From Acanthamoeba castellanii str. Neff (lineage: Eukaryota > Discosea > Longamoebia > Acanthamoebidae), in NCBI RefSeq assembly GCF_000313135.1, contig NW_004457589.1, forward strand, positions 1 to 26,428: DNA of 26,428 nt, written 5' to 3'. Made by a program: the position numbers and the translations under genes. Position 1 is the stretch's first letter. The number at the start of each line of letters is the position of its first letter. This document shows positions 1 to 10,368 of this stretch, piece by piece. The notes beneath the pieces were generated by a model. It was not told the DNA's origin, did no database searches, and was given only the letters and a program-made list of their open reading frames with translations.

Positions 1-1545
1 AAGCGCAACGAAGAGGAGCAGCTCGACCTGCTGCTGCACACGCGCAGCCGATACCTCCCGCGCGAGCTCCGAGCCGCACCGCTCGAAACCAACACCTCTC
101 TTGAGGGCGACGGGTTCATGATGGACATCGGTGCGTTTTGCACACGCACACGCACCACCGCACACGCACCACCGCACACGCACACGCACCACCGCACACG
201 CACCACCGCACACGCAGTTGAGTAGAACGGTGCTTCCAACCTTTTTCCGTGTGCTCTGCGTGCAGAGACGCTTCTGAGCGGGGTGAGCGGGGTGCCTCCG
301 CTTCAGTCGACCCTCCATTCCGTCGCCGCCGCGGGTATGCCCGCGGAGCTCACCAGAACCTCGGACTCCGCCGCCAAACGAAAGCGAGCGGACGATGGCC
401 ATGGTAACTCTACCAATCTTTGTGAGTGTCGTGTGCGTTGCATTGTGTCGTGTGTGCGTGTGCGTGTGCGTTGCATTGTGTCGTGTGTGCGTGTGCGTGT
501 GCGTGTGTCGTGTGTGTGTGTCGTGTCCCGATCGTTAAGGGGTCTGTTGATTGGTCTGCAGGCAAGGACTCCAAGCAGCAGCAGAAGAAAATGAAAAAAG
601 AAGAGACCACGGAGACCAAGAAGAAGAAGAAGACCGCCGGAGGCAAGGACTCGGAAGAGGAGAACGCCACGTCGTCGTCGTCGACGGAGCTCGACTTTGC
701 CAATCTCATCAAGCACAAGCTGGTCGACCTCCGCAACTTCTGCCGAGAAAAAGGGATCGCTGTCCGCTCGCGAAACAAGCAGGGCTACGTCGACGCCATC
801 GAGGCATGGCAGAAACAGCAGCCCAAACCATCGGGTACCACTACACGCACACGCACACGCACACGCACACGCACACGCACACGCACACGCACACGCACAC
901 GCACACGCACACGCACACGGTTCTGATTCGCTCGCGACTTTGTGCCTGCGCAGCGGCGGCCAAGCGCACAGAAGCGGCCAAGGCAGCGGCGACAGCAACG
1001 GCGGCAGCGCCACCCAGCGAAAAGCCGGCGGCGACGCAGGACAAGGGCAAGGAGAAGGTGGGAGACGCTGCGCCCACCACCAAGGCGGGTGAGGCGGAGG
1101 CCAACGGCGGCAAGCTGCCGCGACCACTCGACCGCATCACCCGCCTTGCCCTTCTCGAAGAGGAAGGAGCGGTACGCCGCCTCAACACCCACCAGTGGCG
1201 CGTTCATGGTCGTCACTCGTATCTCCTTCTTATGCGTGTCGTGTGCTGTGTCGTGTGTGTCGTTGTCGTGCGTGTCGTGTAGGAGGAGGACGAGGAGGAG
1301 CAGGAACGTAACAAGAGCCGAGTGTTGAACGAGGACGACGAGGAGGACGAAAACGACTACAACGAGCGATACGACAGCGAAGCCGAGGAGGAAGACGACG
1401 ACGACGATGACAACGGTACCATCGCCCGCCTTCTCTCCGCTTTCGTTGTTCTTCTGTCTTTCTTTCTCTTTCTCTCTCTCCTGTACACATCCATACGCAA
1501 ACTGACGCGTGTGCGCTGGTACCGCCAACAGAGCCGACGTTCTAG
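1..1545 (+). CDS. SAP-domain, acidic-tailed nuclear-type protein (5' partial)
   Basis: The gene enters from the left edge in frame 1. Modelled exons are 1-130, 266-403, 562-834, 954-1171, 1283-1415 and 1532-1545; phases join without stops. The third exon has a lysine-rich stretch (several KKK runs, a likely nuclear localisation signal), then a SAP motif at 694-810 (pattern LIKHKLVDLRNFCREKG followed by YVDAIEAW). SAP is known as a helix-extended-loop-helix DNA/RNA-binding module of chromatin and RNA-processing proteins. An Ala/Pro/Lys linker follows, then an E/D-rich tail with YDSEAEEE and a run of six Asp. The end is uncertain. Using the GTACC donor at 1416 the protein stops at TAG 1543-1545; a weaker donor at 1445 would instead give a basic tail ending at 1609. 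The specific function is not recognised; nuclear nucleic-acid binding is inference. Confidence 0.65.
141..216. repeat. CACACG/CACCACCG simple repeat in intron
   Basis: Irregular tandem units of CACACGCAC and CACCACCGC fill the intron between exons 1-130 and 266-403. No coding frame of the host gene crosses it. Confidence 0.85.
424..523. repeat. GTGTGCG-type simple repeat in intron
   Basis: The intron 404-561 holds two near copies of a unit containing GTTGCATTGTGTCGTGTGTG plus GTGTGCGTGTGCG runs. On the opposite strand it reads as the same CACACG family seen in the neighbouring introns. Confidence 0.8.
843..919. repeat. (CACACG)n hexanucleotide satellite in intron
   Basis: About 13 uninterrupted copies of ACACGC occupy most of the intron 835-953, just after the SAP-domain exon. 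Translations through it give artificial Thr-Arg or His-Ala or Val-Arg runs and are not real proteins. Confidence 0.95.
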
Positions 1546-1676
1546 GCCCGCGCCCAAGCGAACCAAAGCGAAGACGTGGCGAGCGCACAAAGAGCGAACT
1601 CGCGCATAGAATTGAAATGCAGAGCACAGCACAACAACAGCAGCAGCAACGACGCAACGCGGTACCTACGGTCGGC

Positions 1677-2591
1677 TTAGGTGTCGGAGTTGATGGGGTG
1701 GTAGCCGGCGTTGAAGGCGTGGAGTCTCCTCCTGTAGAGCCAGACAGCGATGAGGCTCACGATGATGAGCGCCGTCAGGCCCAGGCCGAGACCGAGGCCC
1801 AGGAACAGGACGCTGCTGTCGTCGTCCTCCGGCTGGGCGGCGGGCGAGGGCGACGCCGAGTGCATGGTGGGCGAGGGCGATGCCGTGGTGTTGGCCGGGT
1901 GCGGCGAGGGCGACGCGGTCGCGTTGGTCGGATGGTGCGGCGACGGGCTGGCTGACGCGCCGACCGGCGAAGGCGACGCTGTCGTGTTGGCTGGGTGGTG
2001 CGGCGAAGGGCTGACGGAGGCGCTGGCCGGCGAGGGCGACGCTGAAGCGTTGACGGGGTGGTGAGGCGAAGGGCTGACGGACTCGGCGACGGGCGATGGG
2101 CTGGCCGGCGAGGGCGTGGCCGAAGTGTTGGCTGGGTGGTGCGGCGAAGGGCTGACGGAGGCGCTGACTGGCGAGGGCGACGCAGAAGCGTTGACTGGCT
2201 GGAGGGGCGATGGGCTGACCGACGGGTCGACAGGCGAAGGGCTGGCAGACGCGCTGACGGGCGAGGGCGTGGCGGAGGCGTTCTGGGGCGGGGGCATGAC
2301 AGAGGGAGAGGGCGAGGCTGTCGAGTTCACCGAGGGCAGCGGCGACGGGGGCTCCTGACGCTGCAAAGACGAAGTCTCAGAGTCGGAGAGCCGCACACAC
2401 GACACACAACACTCCACCGCACACGCTCACACCGCACACACGTAAAAAAAGGTACGCCCAACACAGAAATCTACTGATTTCAGAGGAGAGAGAAAGAGAG
2501 GTGGTACCTTGTGGATGGTCGCCGCGCTGGCCAAGCACACCGCCGCCACCAGCAACAGGGCGGAGAGCAGAGAGAACGAAATCCACTTCAT
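1677..2591 (-). CDS. Small type I membrane mucin-like glycoprotein
   Basis: Two exons on the minus strand, 2591-2508 and 2360-1677, joined in phase 0 with donor GTACCAC and acceptor TTTGCAG, give 255 residues. Exon 1 alone encodes a signal peptide (MKWIS, then a Leu/Val/Ala-rich core, likely cleavage near ASA). Residues about 40-201 are a Pro/Ser/Thr/Ala repeat with 16 copies of SPSP or TPSP and eight N-x-S/T sequons (NST, NAS, NTS, NTT, NAT). A short acidic spacer EDDDSS precedes a hydrophobic helix at about 212-237 (LFLGLGLGLGL then TALIIVSLIAVWLY), a basic stop-transfer YRRR and a 17-19 residue cytosolic tail. Such proteins are usually heavily O-glycosylated surface coat or adhesion molecules; that role is inference. 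It converges with the SAP gene; the stops are about 130 bp apart. Confidence 0.8.
1842..2327 (-). repeat. Coding tandem repeat of the mucin stalk
   Basis: Degenerate units of about 24-33 bases encode N-[AST]-[ST]-A-[ST]-[AP]-S-P and [AS]-S-[AV]-S-P-S-P-H-H-P modules. Pairs alternate between a sequon-containing unit and an SxSPSPHHP unit. Copy number is likely to vary between strains because the units are nearly identical at nucleotide level. Confidence 0.8.
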
Positions 2592-3026
2592 GGTTCAAGT
2601 GTTGAGGGAGTGGTGAGGCGGTGTACACGGGCTCCGAACCAGGGTCGTCTTTCCGTGAGGGGGCAGAGAGAAAAGAGAGAAAGAGCTGAACACTTGTCCA
2701 CCGTGGACTTGACTCCAGCAGCAGCCGCGTGGAGTTTGTTTCATTTACCATAAAGCGTAAAATTATAACGAAAAAGGAAAAATGAAATACTTGGTGAAAA
2801 AAGGAAAATGATGAAGGAGAGGAAGATGAAGGAGAAGAAGATTACAAAGTGCTGGCGTGTATTTGCCAAACAAGCGGTGAATATGATACGATGGAGAGAA
2901 AACCGGAAAAGGGGTTCTGGGCTTGGGCTGGCCCAACGAACCCAGAAGCCGGGACAAAACTGTTGAGGGAGGGAGAGAGAAGGGGGTTGTGGCCAGCCAC
3001 CGCGGGACGTTGGGCGCGCAGAGCCT
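2592..3026. other. Intergenic region between myosin stop and mucin start
   Basis: This 435-bp stretch carries the 3' flank of the myosin gene and the upstream region of the mucin gene, both on the minus strand. It is AT-rich at 2750-2850, with a TATA-like TTATAATTTTA on the minus strand near 2759-2769, about 165 bp before the mucin ATG. It also contains the nested inverted repeat at 2915-2947. I see no gene in it. Confidence 0.5.
2915..2947. repeat. Nested inverted repeat
   Basis: Outer arms TTCTGGG (2915-2921) and CCCAGAA (2941-2947) are perfect complements and enclose inner arms TTGGGC (2923-2928) and GCCCAA (2931-2936) with a 2-base loop. It lies about 80 bp beyond the myosin stop codon on the transcript side and about 325 bp upstream of the mucin ATG. 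It could be a 3'-end hairpin or a pair of TGGGC-type promoter elements. Confidence 0.6.
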
Positions 3027-3866
3027 TTAGATGGGTCGGGTGTAGTTGATCGGGTAGAGGCCCACCTGGCCGTCATCCGTCGAACCATAGGCCCAGCCCT
3101 CGTACTCCTTGATGACGGTGATGATGGCGCCCTTCACCAGCACCAACCTATGGCCGGACAAACAAACAGACAAGACAAGACATCAGCAAAAGCAAAGAAG
3201 AGAAGAGAAGAGAAGAAGTGTGGCGCGCGTACCGCTGGGCGTCTCCGCCGCCATCGTAGTCGTACACGACCTCCACCTGCTTGTACTCTTCGGTCGGCTC
3301 GGCCGGCAGGTCCTGCTGCTGCTGCTGCTGGCCGTAGTCGGCGCCGCCGCCATAGGCCTGCTGCTGCTGGTCGTAGCCCTGCTGCTGCTGTTGCTGCTGC
3401 TGGCCGTAGTCGTAGGAGGCGGTAGCCGCAGCGGCCTGCACGGGCGCGGCGGCCTGTTGCCGGGCCGCACCGGCGGGCTGAGCCTGCTGGCCGGGCTGAG
3501 CGCGCGCCTGCGCCGGACGGGAACCCGCACGGATCACGCCCTCCGTGTCGTCGGCGATCAGCTTCTCGGGCACGAAGCCCTGCGGCACCACCGACGTGTC
3601 GACCTGGGTCGACTGGTTGAGGTCGATCTGTTGGTGGTGGTGGTGTCGGAATCGAACGTCAGTACATTACAATCGCTTGAGCACATGCGCGCGCGCGGGT
3701 GTCGAGAATGGCGTACCCGAGTCACATATTGCTTGGCGGCGAGGATCTGCTCCACATTAGGCGCCGACGTGCGCTTGTCGCCATACTGCGTGTCGTGCAA
3801 CATCTGAAGAGAGAACAAGGAATGAGTACTCGTGCGCACACAGTGTTACGCACACGCCGCACACGC

Positions 3867-3918
<52 letters not shown>

Positions 3919-6900
3919 CACACACAGAGAGAGAAGGTCGGAGCGGGTTACCTCGATGTACTTGTCGTCCTTGCCCTTGGCGGCGAGGAACATCTCGAGG
4001 TAGTTGGCGAACTCCTCCGACGGCGGGAAGGTCTGAAGGCAGCACCGCATGAGCTGCCAGCCCTTGGTCACCGACTGCGGCGACGGGTTCTCGGTCAGCT
4101 GCTTGATGATCTGGCAGTACACCTCGTTCCTGAGCTCCGGCGCCGCCAGGCACTGCTCCAGCAGGTCCTGCGCCAGCGCATTCGGGTACGGCAGCGGCCT
4201 AGTAACACAGACGCGCGCGCGAGTGAGTTCGCATTGAAGCTGAAGCGGGTGTGCGGCTGCTGGATTGGGTTTGATGTGTACCTGTCGCCCATGAAGCCGA
4301 GCACGTTCTTGAAGAGGCGGGTGGCGCTCTTGACGGCGAGCTGGTCCAGGGTGGTGAGCGAGGTGGGGATCGGGCTCTTGGTCCACTTGAACATGCCCAG
4401 CTTGAGGGCCTCCCTGCCCAGGAGCTTGGCCTTGGCAAAGTCCTCGGGCTTGCGCAGGCCGCCGAACTGCTCGAAGACGAACATCTTGCCGAACTGGCCG
4501 AAGAAGATCTCCTTGAGCTTGATGTTGAGTCGAATGGCCCTGGCCTGATCGCCCAGCCTGCAGCCAAGCAAGTTGAACGAACGTGTGAGTTTCCATGGGC
4601 GCCACATCGATGGCGCTGAGGCAACCGATTGTATTACCTGTTGGCAGTCTTGAGCTGCTCCTGGATGAACTTCTGCTCGTCGTTGGCCAGAACGTTCCTG
4701 ACCTCGTCGATCTGCGCGGTCTTGAGGTTGATCTCTTGCGCGCCCTGTTCAACCGCCCCGAGCAATCACCAGTCAACAACCACAAAACAACAACAACAAC
4801 AGCGATGATAGAGAGTGAAATGTATAAGTACCGCCCAGGCGCGCTCGAGGGGCTCCTTCTCCATGTAGTAGAGACCGACATCGGCGTCGTGGTTGATGAC
4901 GTAGATGCGGTCCAGAAGCTGCTGGGCGGTGGGCACCTCCTCGCGGGTGTAGGCGAAGGAGGCGGCGTCGGCGAGGGCCGTCTCCAGCTGGGCCTGGTCG
5001 ACGTTGGTGATACCCTCGCGCAGCAGGGCGCGCGCGTTGACGATCCTGTTCAACAGCTCGGCAGCTGCAACAGCAACACACCACCCGTCAGCATTCTTGT
5101 CATTGTCATGGTCATCGTTGTCGTAGTTCGTGCGGGGGTGGGCGTACCCTGCATCATCTCTGGTCGGTCGGTGATGCGCAGGGAGTCAGCCTGCTGGACG
5201 CCGTAGTCGAGCATCTCCTGGTCGTGGTCCTGGATGGCCTGCACCACCTTCTCGATCAGGTCGTTCACGGCCGTGTTGTGCGACAGCTCCTCGTAGGCCT
5301 CGTCTGTACGACGACACCGCACGACCGGTCAGCACAGCCGAAGTTGAAACATACGCTCGGCGTGCGTGCGTGCGTGCCAAAGGCGGGCGAGGGGTGCGTA
5401 CCGATCTCGGTCTTGGTCGACTGGGACATGCTGTTCTTGTTGAGGGTGGTGGTGGCCTTCTTCAGGGTCATGGACAGCGACTCGTAGTCGTCGGCGGCCA
5501 GGTGCTGTCGCACCTCGACGATGACCTTGGCCTCGTCAAGGGTGAGCCGGCCCTGCTCGGTGCGGAAGCCGAAGGACTCGGCGGCGTAGATGGCCGACCC
5601 GAGCGTGTGGGCGTCGATCGCGGCGTGGTCCCACGTCGTCTCGCTCGTGCGCATGGCCATGCCGACGGCCAGCGCGTTGAGGAGCTCCGCCACCAGCTCC
5701 TCCTCTCTGTAGATACGCTGCAGCTCCTGCCGGCCGGCCGCCAGCGTCGGCTCGCTCTCCTCGAGTCCGATCTGCTCGGCCCTCGCGATCGCCGCCTCGA
5801 GGTCGACGCGCACGGCGCCATCCACGGCCTGCTTGAGCTGCTCCCTGGTCTCAACGCGCTGGGCGATCATGTACTTGATCTGCTGACCGGTCTCCACGAG
5901 CGGGGTCGAGTAGTTGATGCTCTCGGCTTCGGTGAGCACCGCGCACAGCTGGGCGTAGAGCGGCTCCACTTGCAGGTAGGTCTGATGATAAATACCGATA
6001 CAGACGAGTGAGCCGTGTGTGTGCGCGCGCGCGCGTATGCGTGCGTGCGTGTACCTTGTGGTTGGGCGGGGCTCCGATGTAGTCAGTGAGCTTCTTGGTG
6101 ATTTCCATCTCCTTCAAGATGACGCTCCTGAGCTCCTTGCAGTCGCGGATGAGCTTCATGTCGAACTCGATGTCCTTGGCGGCATCGATGGCCTGCTCCA
6201 GCACGCTGAGCGAGCGCGACTTGATGGCGTTGAGCAGCACCGGCTTGATGGCGCGCATCCTCTTGTAAAGGCGCCTGGCGAACATCCGCCGCACGCCGGC
6301 CTGAATCTGGATGGTGACTCGCTCCACCGCAATGTTGCGCTGCAGCTCGAGACCCCGCTGCTCCGGCGCTCTGTACAGCACCCTCGTCTTACCCACTGCA
6401 CACCAACCGCACCCCAGTGAGTTTCCAACACCACACACACACACACACACACACCCCGACGTTCGTACCCTGAACCTTGGACCAGTCGCCCTTCATGCTC
6501 TTGAGGAGGAGGTCGCAGTTCTGCTTCAGGTTGGGGCCGTATCTCTTGTGGATGTCCTTGACGAGGAAACCATACCGCTTGAGGAAGTTCTCGTGCGAGT
6601 AGCGGAACGGGTAACCGGTCTGACGGATGCGGACGGCCTCGAACACACCGGCGTAGCGGAGCTGCTGCAGCGACATGAAGCCGTGGAAGAGATCGGCCTG
6701 CTTCTCCGAGTTGGGCTTGATGCACCTGTGGCGACGACATAGCTAATGCATTAGCACACGACACACAAACAAGGCTGAAGACACGACACGACACGCGACA
6801 CGCGACACACGCATGGAGAAGAGCTAGACCTGATGTAGTGGGGCTCGGTGGCGTTGAGGGCGGTCATGAGGCTGTCGAGTTGCTTCCTGAACTGACCACC

Positions 6901-9583
6901 GAGGGTCACCTTGGAGGTCTTCTGGTCGCCCTCCGAGGGCGGGAAGAGGACGTTCATCAGCTTCTGCTTGCTGCTCTCCGAAAGGACCAGCAGATCCTTC
7001 TGCAGGGTGTCCTTGTTCTTCTCGAGCATGCCTGGCGACGCGATATCGACGAGCCTTGTTAGCTGTGGTGTGCTAGCACAAGAATGTGGGAGGGAAGATG
7101 TACCTGTGGAGTCGTAGATGACGTCACCGGCGTAGTGCTTGATGATGAAGTCGGTCCTGCTGGTCCTCACCTCCTCGTAGTTGGCGTGCTTCTTGCCGCC
7201 GTGGGTCTGGTTGGCCTTGATGAAGAAGGTGGCGTCGCTGGACTTGGGGATGGAGATCTGCTCATCGAGGACGAGCATGAGGCCCTGCGGCTGCTTCTTC
7301 TCGATCAGGTCCAGCACCGGCTGGTTGTCGATGAAGGTGATGTGCTCGTATTTGACCTCCTCGGACTGGTACAGCTTCTCCTCGAGCTTGAACGTGTACT
7401 GGTTGAAGTGCTGCTGCAGCTTCTCGTTGGTGAAGTTGATGCAGAGCTGCTCGAAGCTGTTCTTGTCGAAGATCTCGAAACCGAAGATGTCGAGCACACC
7501 GATGGTGGTGGTCTTGGCGCCCTTTTGCGGCTCCATCGACTCGTTAATCTTCTTCACGAGCCAATCGAACAGCTTGGAATAGATGGCCTGTGGAGAAAGG
7601 TGGTGTTAGCAATCAGCTCTGCGTTGCGCTGCGCTGCGTTGCGCTTACCTTGGCCAGGGCGTTGGTCGCGTCGGTGGCCTGGACGGGCGTGAGAGGAATG
7701 CGGGTGGGATCGCAGCCCTTGATCTCCATCAGCTTGCTGGTCACGTTCTGCTCCAGGGTGGCCGGATCCACCTTGAGCAGCGTCGCGACGATCTTCACCT
7801 CCTCCCTGTTGGCCACGGTGGAGGTCTCCACGTTCTTGCCCTGGCCCGACACGAACTCGAAGTTGCCCAAGTGCAAGATGGCCGAGATCAGCTCCATGCA
7901 GTTGTTGATGTCGTCTTCCGAGAACCTGTCACAGTACACAAGTGTTGGTTAGCAAGTCGAGATGATTGAAGTGATGAGGACTGCACGCGTACCCGAGCTT
8001 GCCCATGGCAAAGAACACTTCCTCGAATTCCTTGACGTCGTCGACTCCCTCGACGTCAATGCAGCCCGACTGGCTGAGGAACTTGAAGGATTCGGGCGGG
8101 CCGGAGACGAACCACCTCCGCCTCTGCTCCGCGGTGGCGCCCTTGACCAGCTGGTAGAAGATGTGGAAGTTACGCTCGCCCTTGATCTGGTACACGACGC
8201 GCGACTTCTCGAGCAGATAGTTGATCGTCGAGGCACCGCAGATGGAGCCCTTCTGATCGAAGTGGATCTCCACCCACTTACCGAAACGCGAGGAGTTGTT
8301 GTTGCGCAGCGTTTTGGCGTTACCTGATCGATGTGAAGAAGAGGAGGCATGAGGCCATGTACGAAGATAGAATGTGGAATGTGATGACGCATACCGAACG
8401 ATTCGAGAATGGGATTGGCGAGCAGAATGTTCTGTTCCACTCCATTGGTCGAGCCAGCCAACTCGGCGAAGTAGGTCAAGCACTGCTTGGTGCACTCGGT
8501 CTTACCAGCGCCAGACTCGCCGGAGATCAAGATGGACTGCGCGCCATACACGCATCGTTGTCAACATTCGATCATCTGAGCTTCACGCGCAGAGCCAGGC
8601 AGGCGAAGTGGTGTGGTATGCACCTGATTCATACGATTGTCGATCATGGCCCTGTAGGCGTCATCGGCGATGTTGTAGGTGTGCGGAGGCATTTCCTTGG
8701 TACCCTTGTGCATGTACTGGTCCATCACCGTGGGGGTGTACAGCGGCAGACGCTTGAAGGGATTCACAGAGATCAAGATCGTACCAATGTTGGTCTGCAC
8801 ACCGCGAGGAGGAAGGCAATCGATTAAAAATCAACAAAAAAGAAAATAATAAATTTAATATAATTTAATTTATGAGAAATTAATTAATATTTGAAATAGA
8901 ATGACAATCAATCGCGCAAAAGAAGCCCGGTAACCGATGAAGGGGAGGCGTACATAGATTTGATCGTTCTTGAACCTCTTCCTCAAGTTGTGGACGATCA
9001 TAGCCTCGTTAATGTCGTCCATTTGCACGAGATCGTCCACACTCTTGTCCAGTACAGACTTGGCGACCTTGGCCAGCTGTGAGGGCGCACACGCCACGCT
9101 CAAGGACTGGTGTGTTGTGCATGACACCACGCAAAGGCCATGAGTGAGTGAGCGAGCACAACCAAAAAGCAGAGAGCCGTAATCAACGTTGTGATAATCC
9201 GCGCTACTCAAAATGAATCAAGGGCTCCTCACCTCGCCCTCTTCGGTCTGGCAGTAGGAGGTGCCACCGTAGTCCTCTTGAATGAACTTGCCTGTGATGT
9301 AGCCATGGACAGGGTGGGGAATCCACACGAACTCAGCCTGAGGGCATTTTAATGATAGAAATTGGCGATTAGCAAAAAAAACAAAAAATGCATGAGAATG
9401 CGCTCGACTTGGGCAGGCAACGGGGATGAGGGGAAGGGAGCTGGAAGAAGGGAGGCTTACGTTGTAATCATGGCTCTGCAAAGAGCTGGGAGGGTCCCAA
9501 GATGTCTCTCCCGACACTTCATTGTAGTAGTAGGCGTTGCCCTCAGCAGTGAAGTACTGCTTCCAACCATCTACTGACGCCAT
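3027..9583 (-). CDS. Class IV myosin heavy chain (WW-motor-IQ-MyTH4-SH3)
   Basis: Twenty exons on the minus strand: 9583-9461, 9337-9233, 9076-8954, 8794-8624, 8536-8395, 8323-7993, 7925-7649, 7587-7104, 7031-6830, 6725-6469, 6395-6055, 5981-5402, 5303-5148, 5064-4832, 4744-4638, 4557-4282, 4198-3952, 3803-3726, 3627-3233 and 3147-3027. All phases agree; the product is 1582 residues. Domains: WW at about 3-35 ([21 protein letters not shown]); motor about 75-745 with P-loop GESGAGKT (180-187), switch I NNNSSRFG (229-236), switch II DIFGFE (457-462) and actin-interface RCIKPN; one IQ near 765-785; a long helical tail about 785-1200; MyTH4 about 1245-1390 ([24 protein letters not shown]); Gln/Gly/Tyr-rich linker; C-terminal SH3 about 1525-1578 ending NYTRPI. 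This matches the Acanthamoeba high-molecular-weight myosin, the founder of class IV. It is an ATP-driven actin motor, cortical or vesicular location inferred. The TEDS position, 16 residues before NALAK, is Asp (about 404), so heavy-chain phosphorylation there is not expected. Confidence 0.95.
3869..3919. repeat. (GCAC)n tetranucleotide repeat in myosin intron
   Basis: About 12 perfect GCAC/CGCA units fill the intron between the exons at 3952 and 3803, following a CACGCCG-type stretch. Confidence 0.95.
6432..6454. repeat. (CA)n dinucleotide repeat in myosin intron
   Basis: Eleven or so CA units lie in the intron 6396-6468, between the converter-region exon and the IQ-containing exon of the myosin gene. 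Confidence 0.9.
8795..8953 (-). other. AT-rich intron 3 of the myosin gene
   Basis: This intron is 159 bp. Its centre (8818-8890) is almost pure A/T (AATAATAAATTTAATATAAT and similar), in sharp contrast to the GC-rich flanking exons. Donor GTACGC and acceptor TGTGCAG on the minus strand. No open frame of interest is seen. Confidence 0.7.
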
Positions 9584-10368
9584 CTTATGAGCTGCGCTTG
9601 ATTTTGGTTCGGTTGCCGGGTGGGCTCTATGTGTCCTAGTGTACAGGAAAAGATCTTGTGTGCTCTCAAATCTAGATTGGCTGCAGATTTCTAATCGTTC
9701 GTTGGCACCAACGCAGAAGAAGATGAGCAGAGATTGAAGATGAGAGAAGAGCTGCCGTGATGATTGTCAATCGTGTGTGGCGTTCGCTGTTGTGGCGGCG
9801 AGTTTAGTGGTAGGACGCAGGCCAGTTGGTGTCCAGGTACCGGAGTCATAACTAGCCAACCCGAACTATCGTAACGACGGTGAAGAAGTGGTGGCCGATT
9901 GGTCCGTACAACACACGCCCAAGAACCACCAAACCAAACACCGCTGCCTCTGTGCGACATCGCGCAGCAGCCGCATGTGTGGGTCGCCCGAAGAAAGTTG
10001 TGGTGCATACCAGCTATGATCTGGGACGGGTCCTGCACGGAGCAGGTACCACAATCCCACCACACACCAAGCAGCCCTTTCCAGCTCAGCTTTCGAGCGT
10101 TGCCGAGGGTGCCGCTGAATTAAAAGTGAAAAAGAGAAAATAGACGAAATATATCATTGGTTTCTTTTAATTTTTGCGACGATCACCACAAGCACGGTTG
10201 CCCGCAGCAGAGAGCGTCGGTCGCACCACAACACAACAGCACCGACGACCGTTACGGTCTCCGCGAGAAGCTGTTGTCAGTGTCCGCTGAAAAACCAAAC
10301 ACCCCACAACGCGCGGAGAAGGCGTGTGTGCGACGAACGAACGCGAAAGGCCGACTGCAGCGCGCAAG
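9584..10368. promoter_or_regulatory. Divergent (head-to-head) promoter region of myosin IV and BAR-protein genes
   Basis: The myosin ATG (9583, minus) and the BAR-protein ATG (10369, plus) point away from each other across 785 bp. A TATA-like AATATATC lies at 10147-10155 on the plus side, about 215 bp before the BAR ATG, in an AT-rich patch (10125-10180). A short minus-strand open frame (9691-10065) has no family features and sits where the myosin promoter should be. No binding site can be assigned with confidence. Confidence 0.55.

Noticed and set aside
785..1657. Long minus-strand open frame with Arg-Val runs opposite the SAP gene
   Set aside because: It reads through the CACACG satellite and across splice sites of the real plus-strand gene; Arg-Val runs are a repeat artefact.
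3864..3930. CRISPR-like regular array
   Set aside because: A plain tetranucleotide microsatellite without spacers, in a eukaryotic intron.
9691..10065. 124-codon minus-strand frame upstream of the myosin start
   Set aside because: No homology signals, Trp/Cys/His-rich odd composition, lies in the divergent promoter region.
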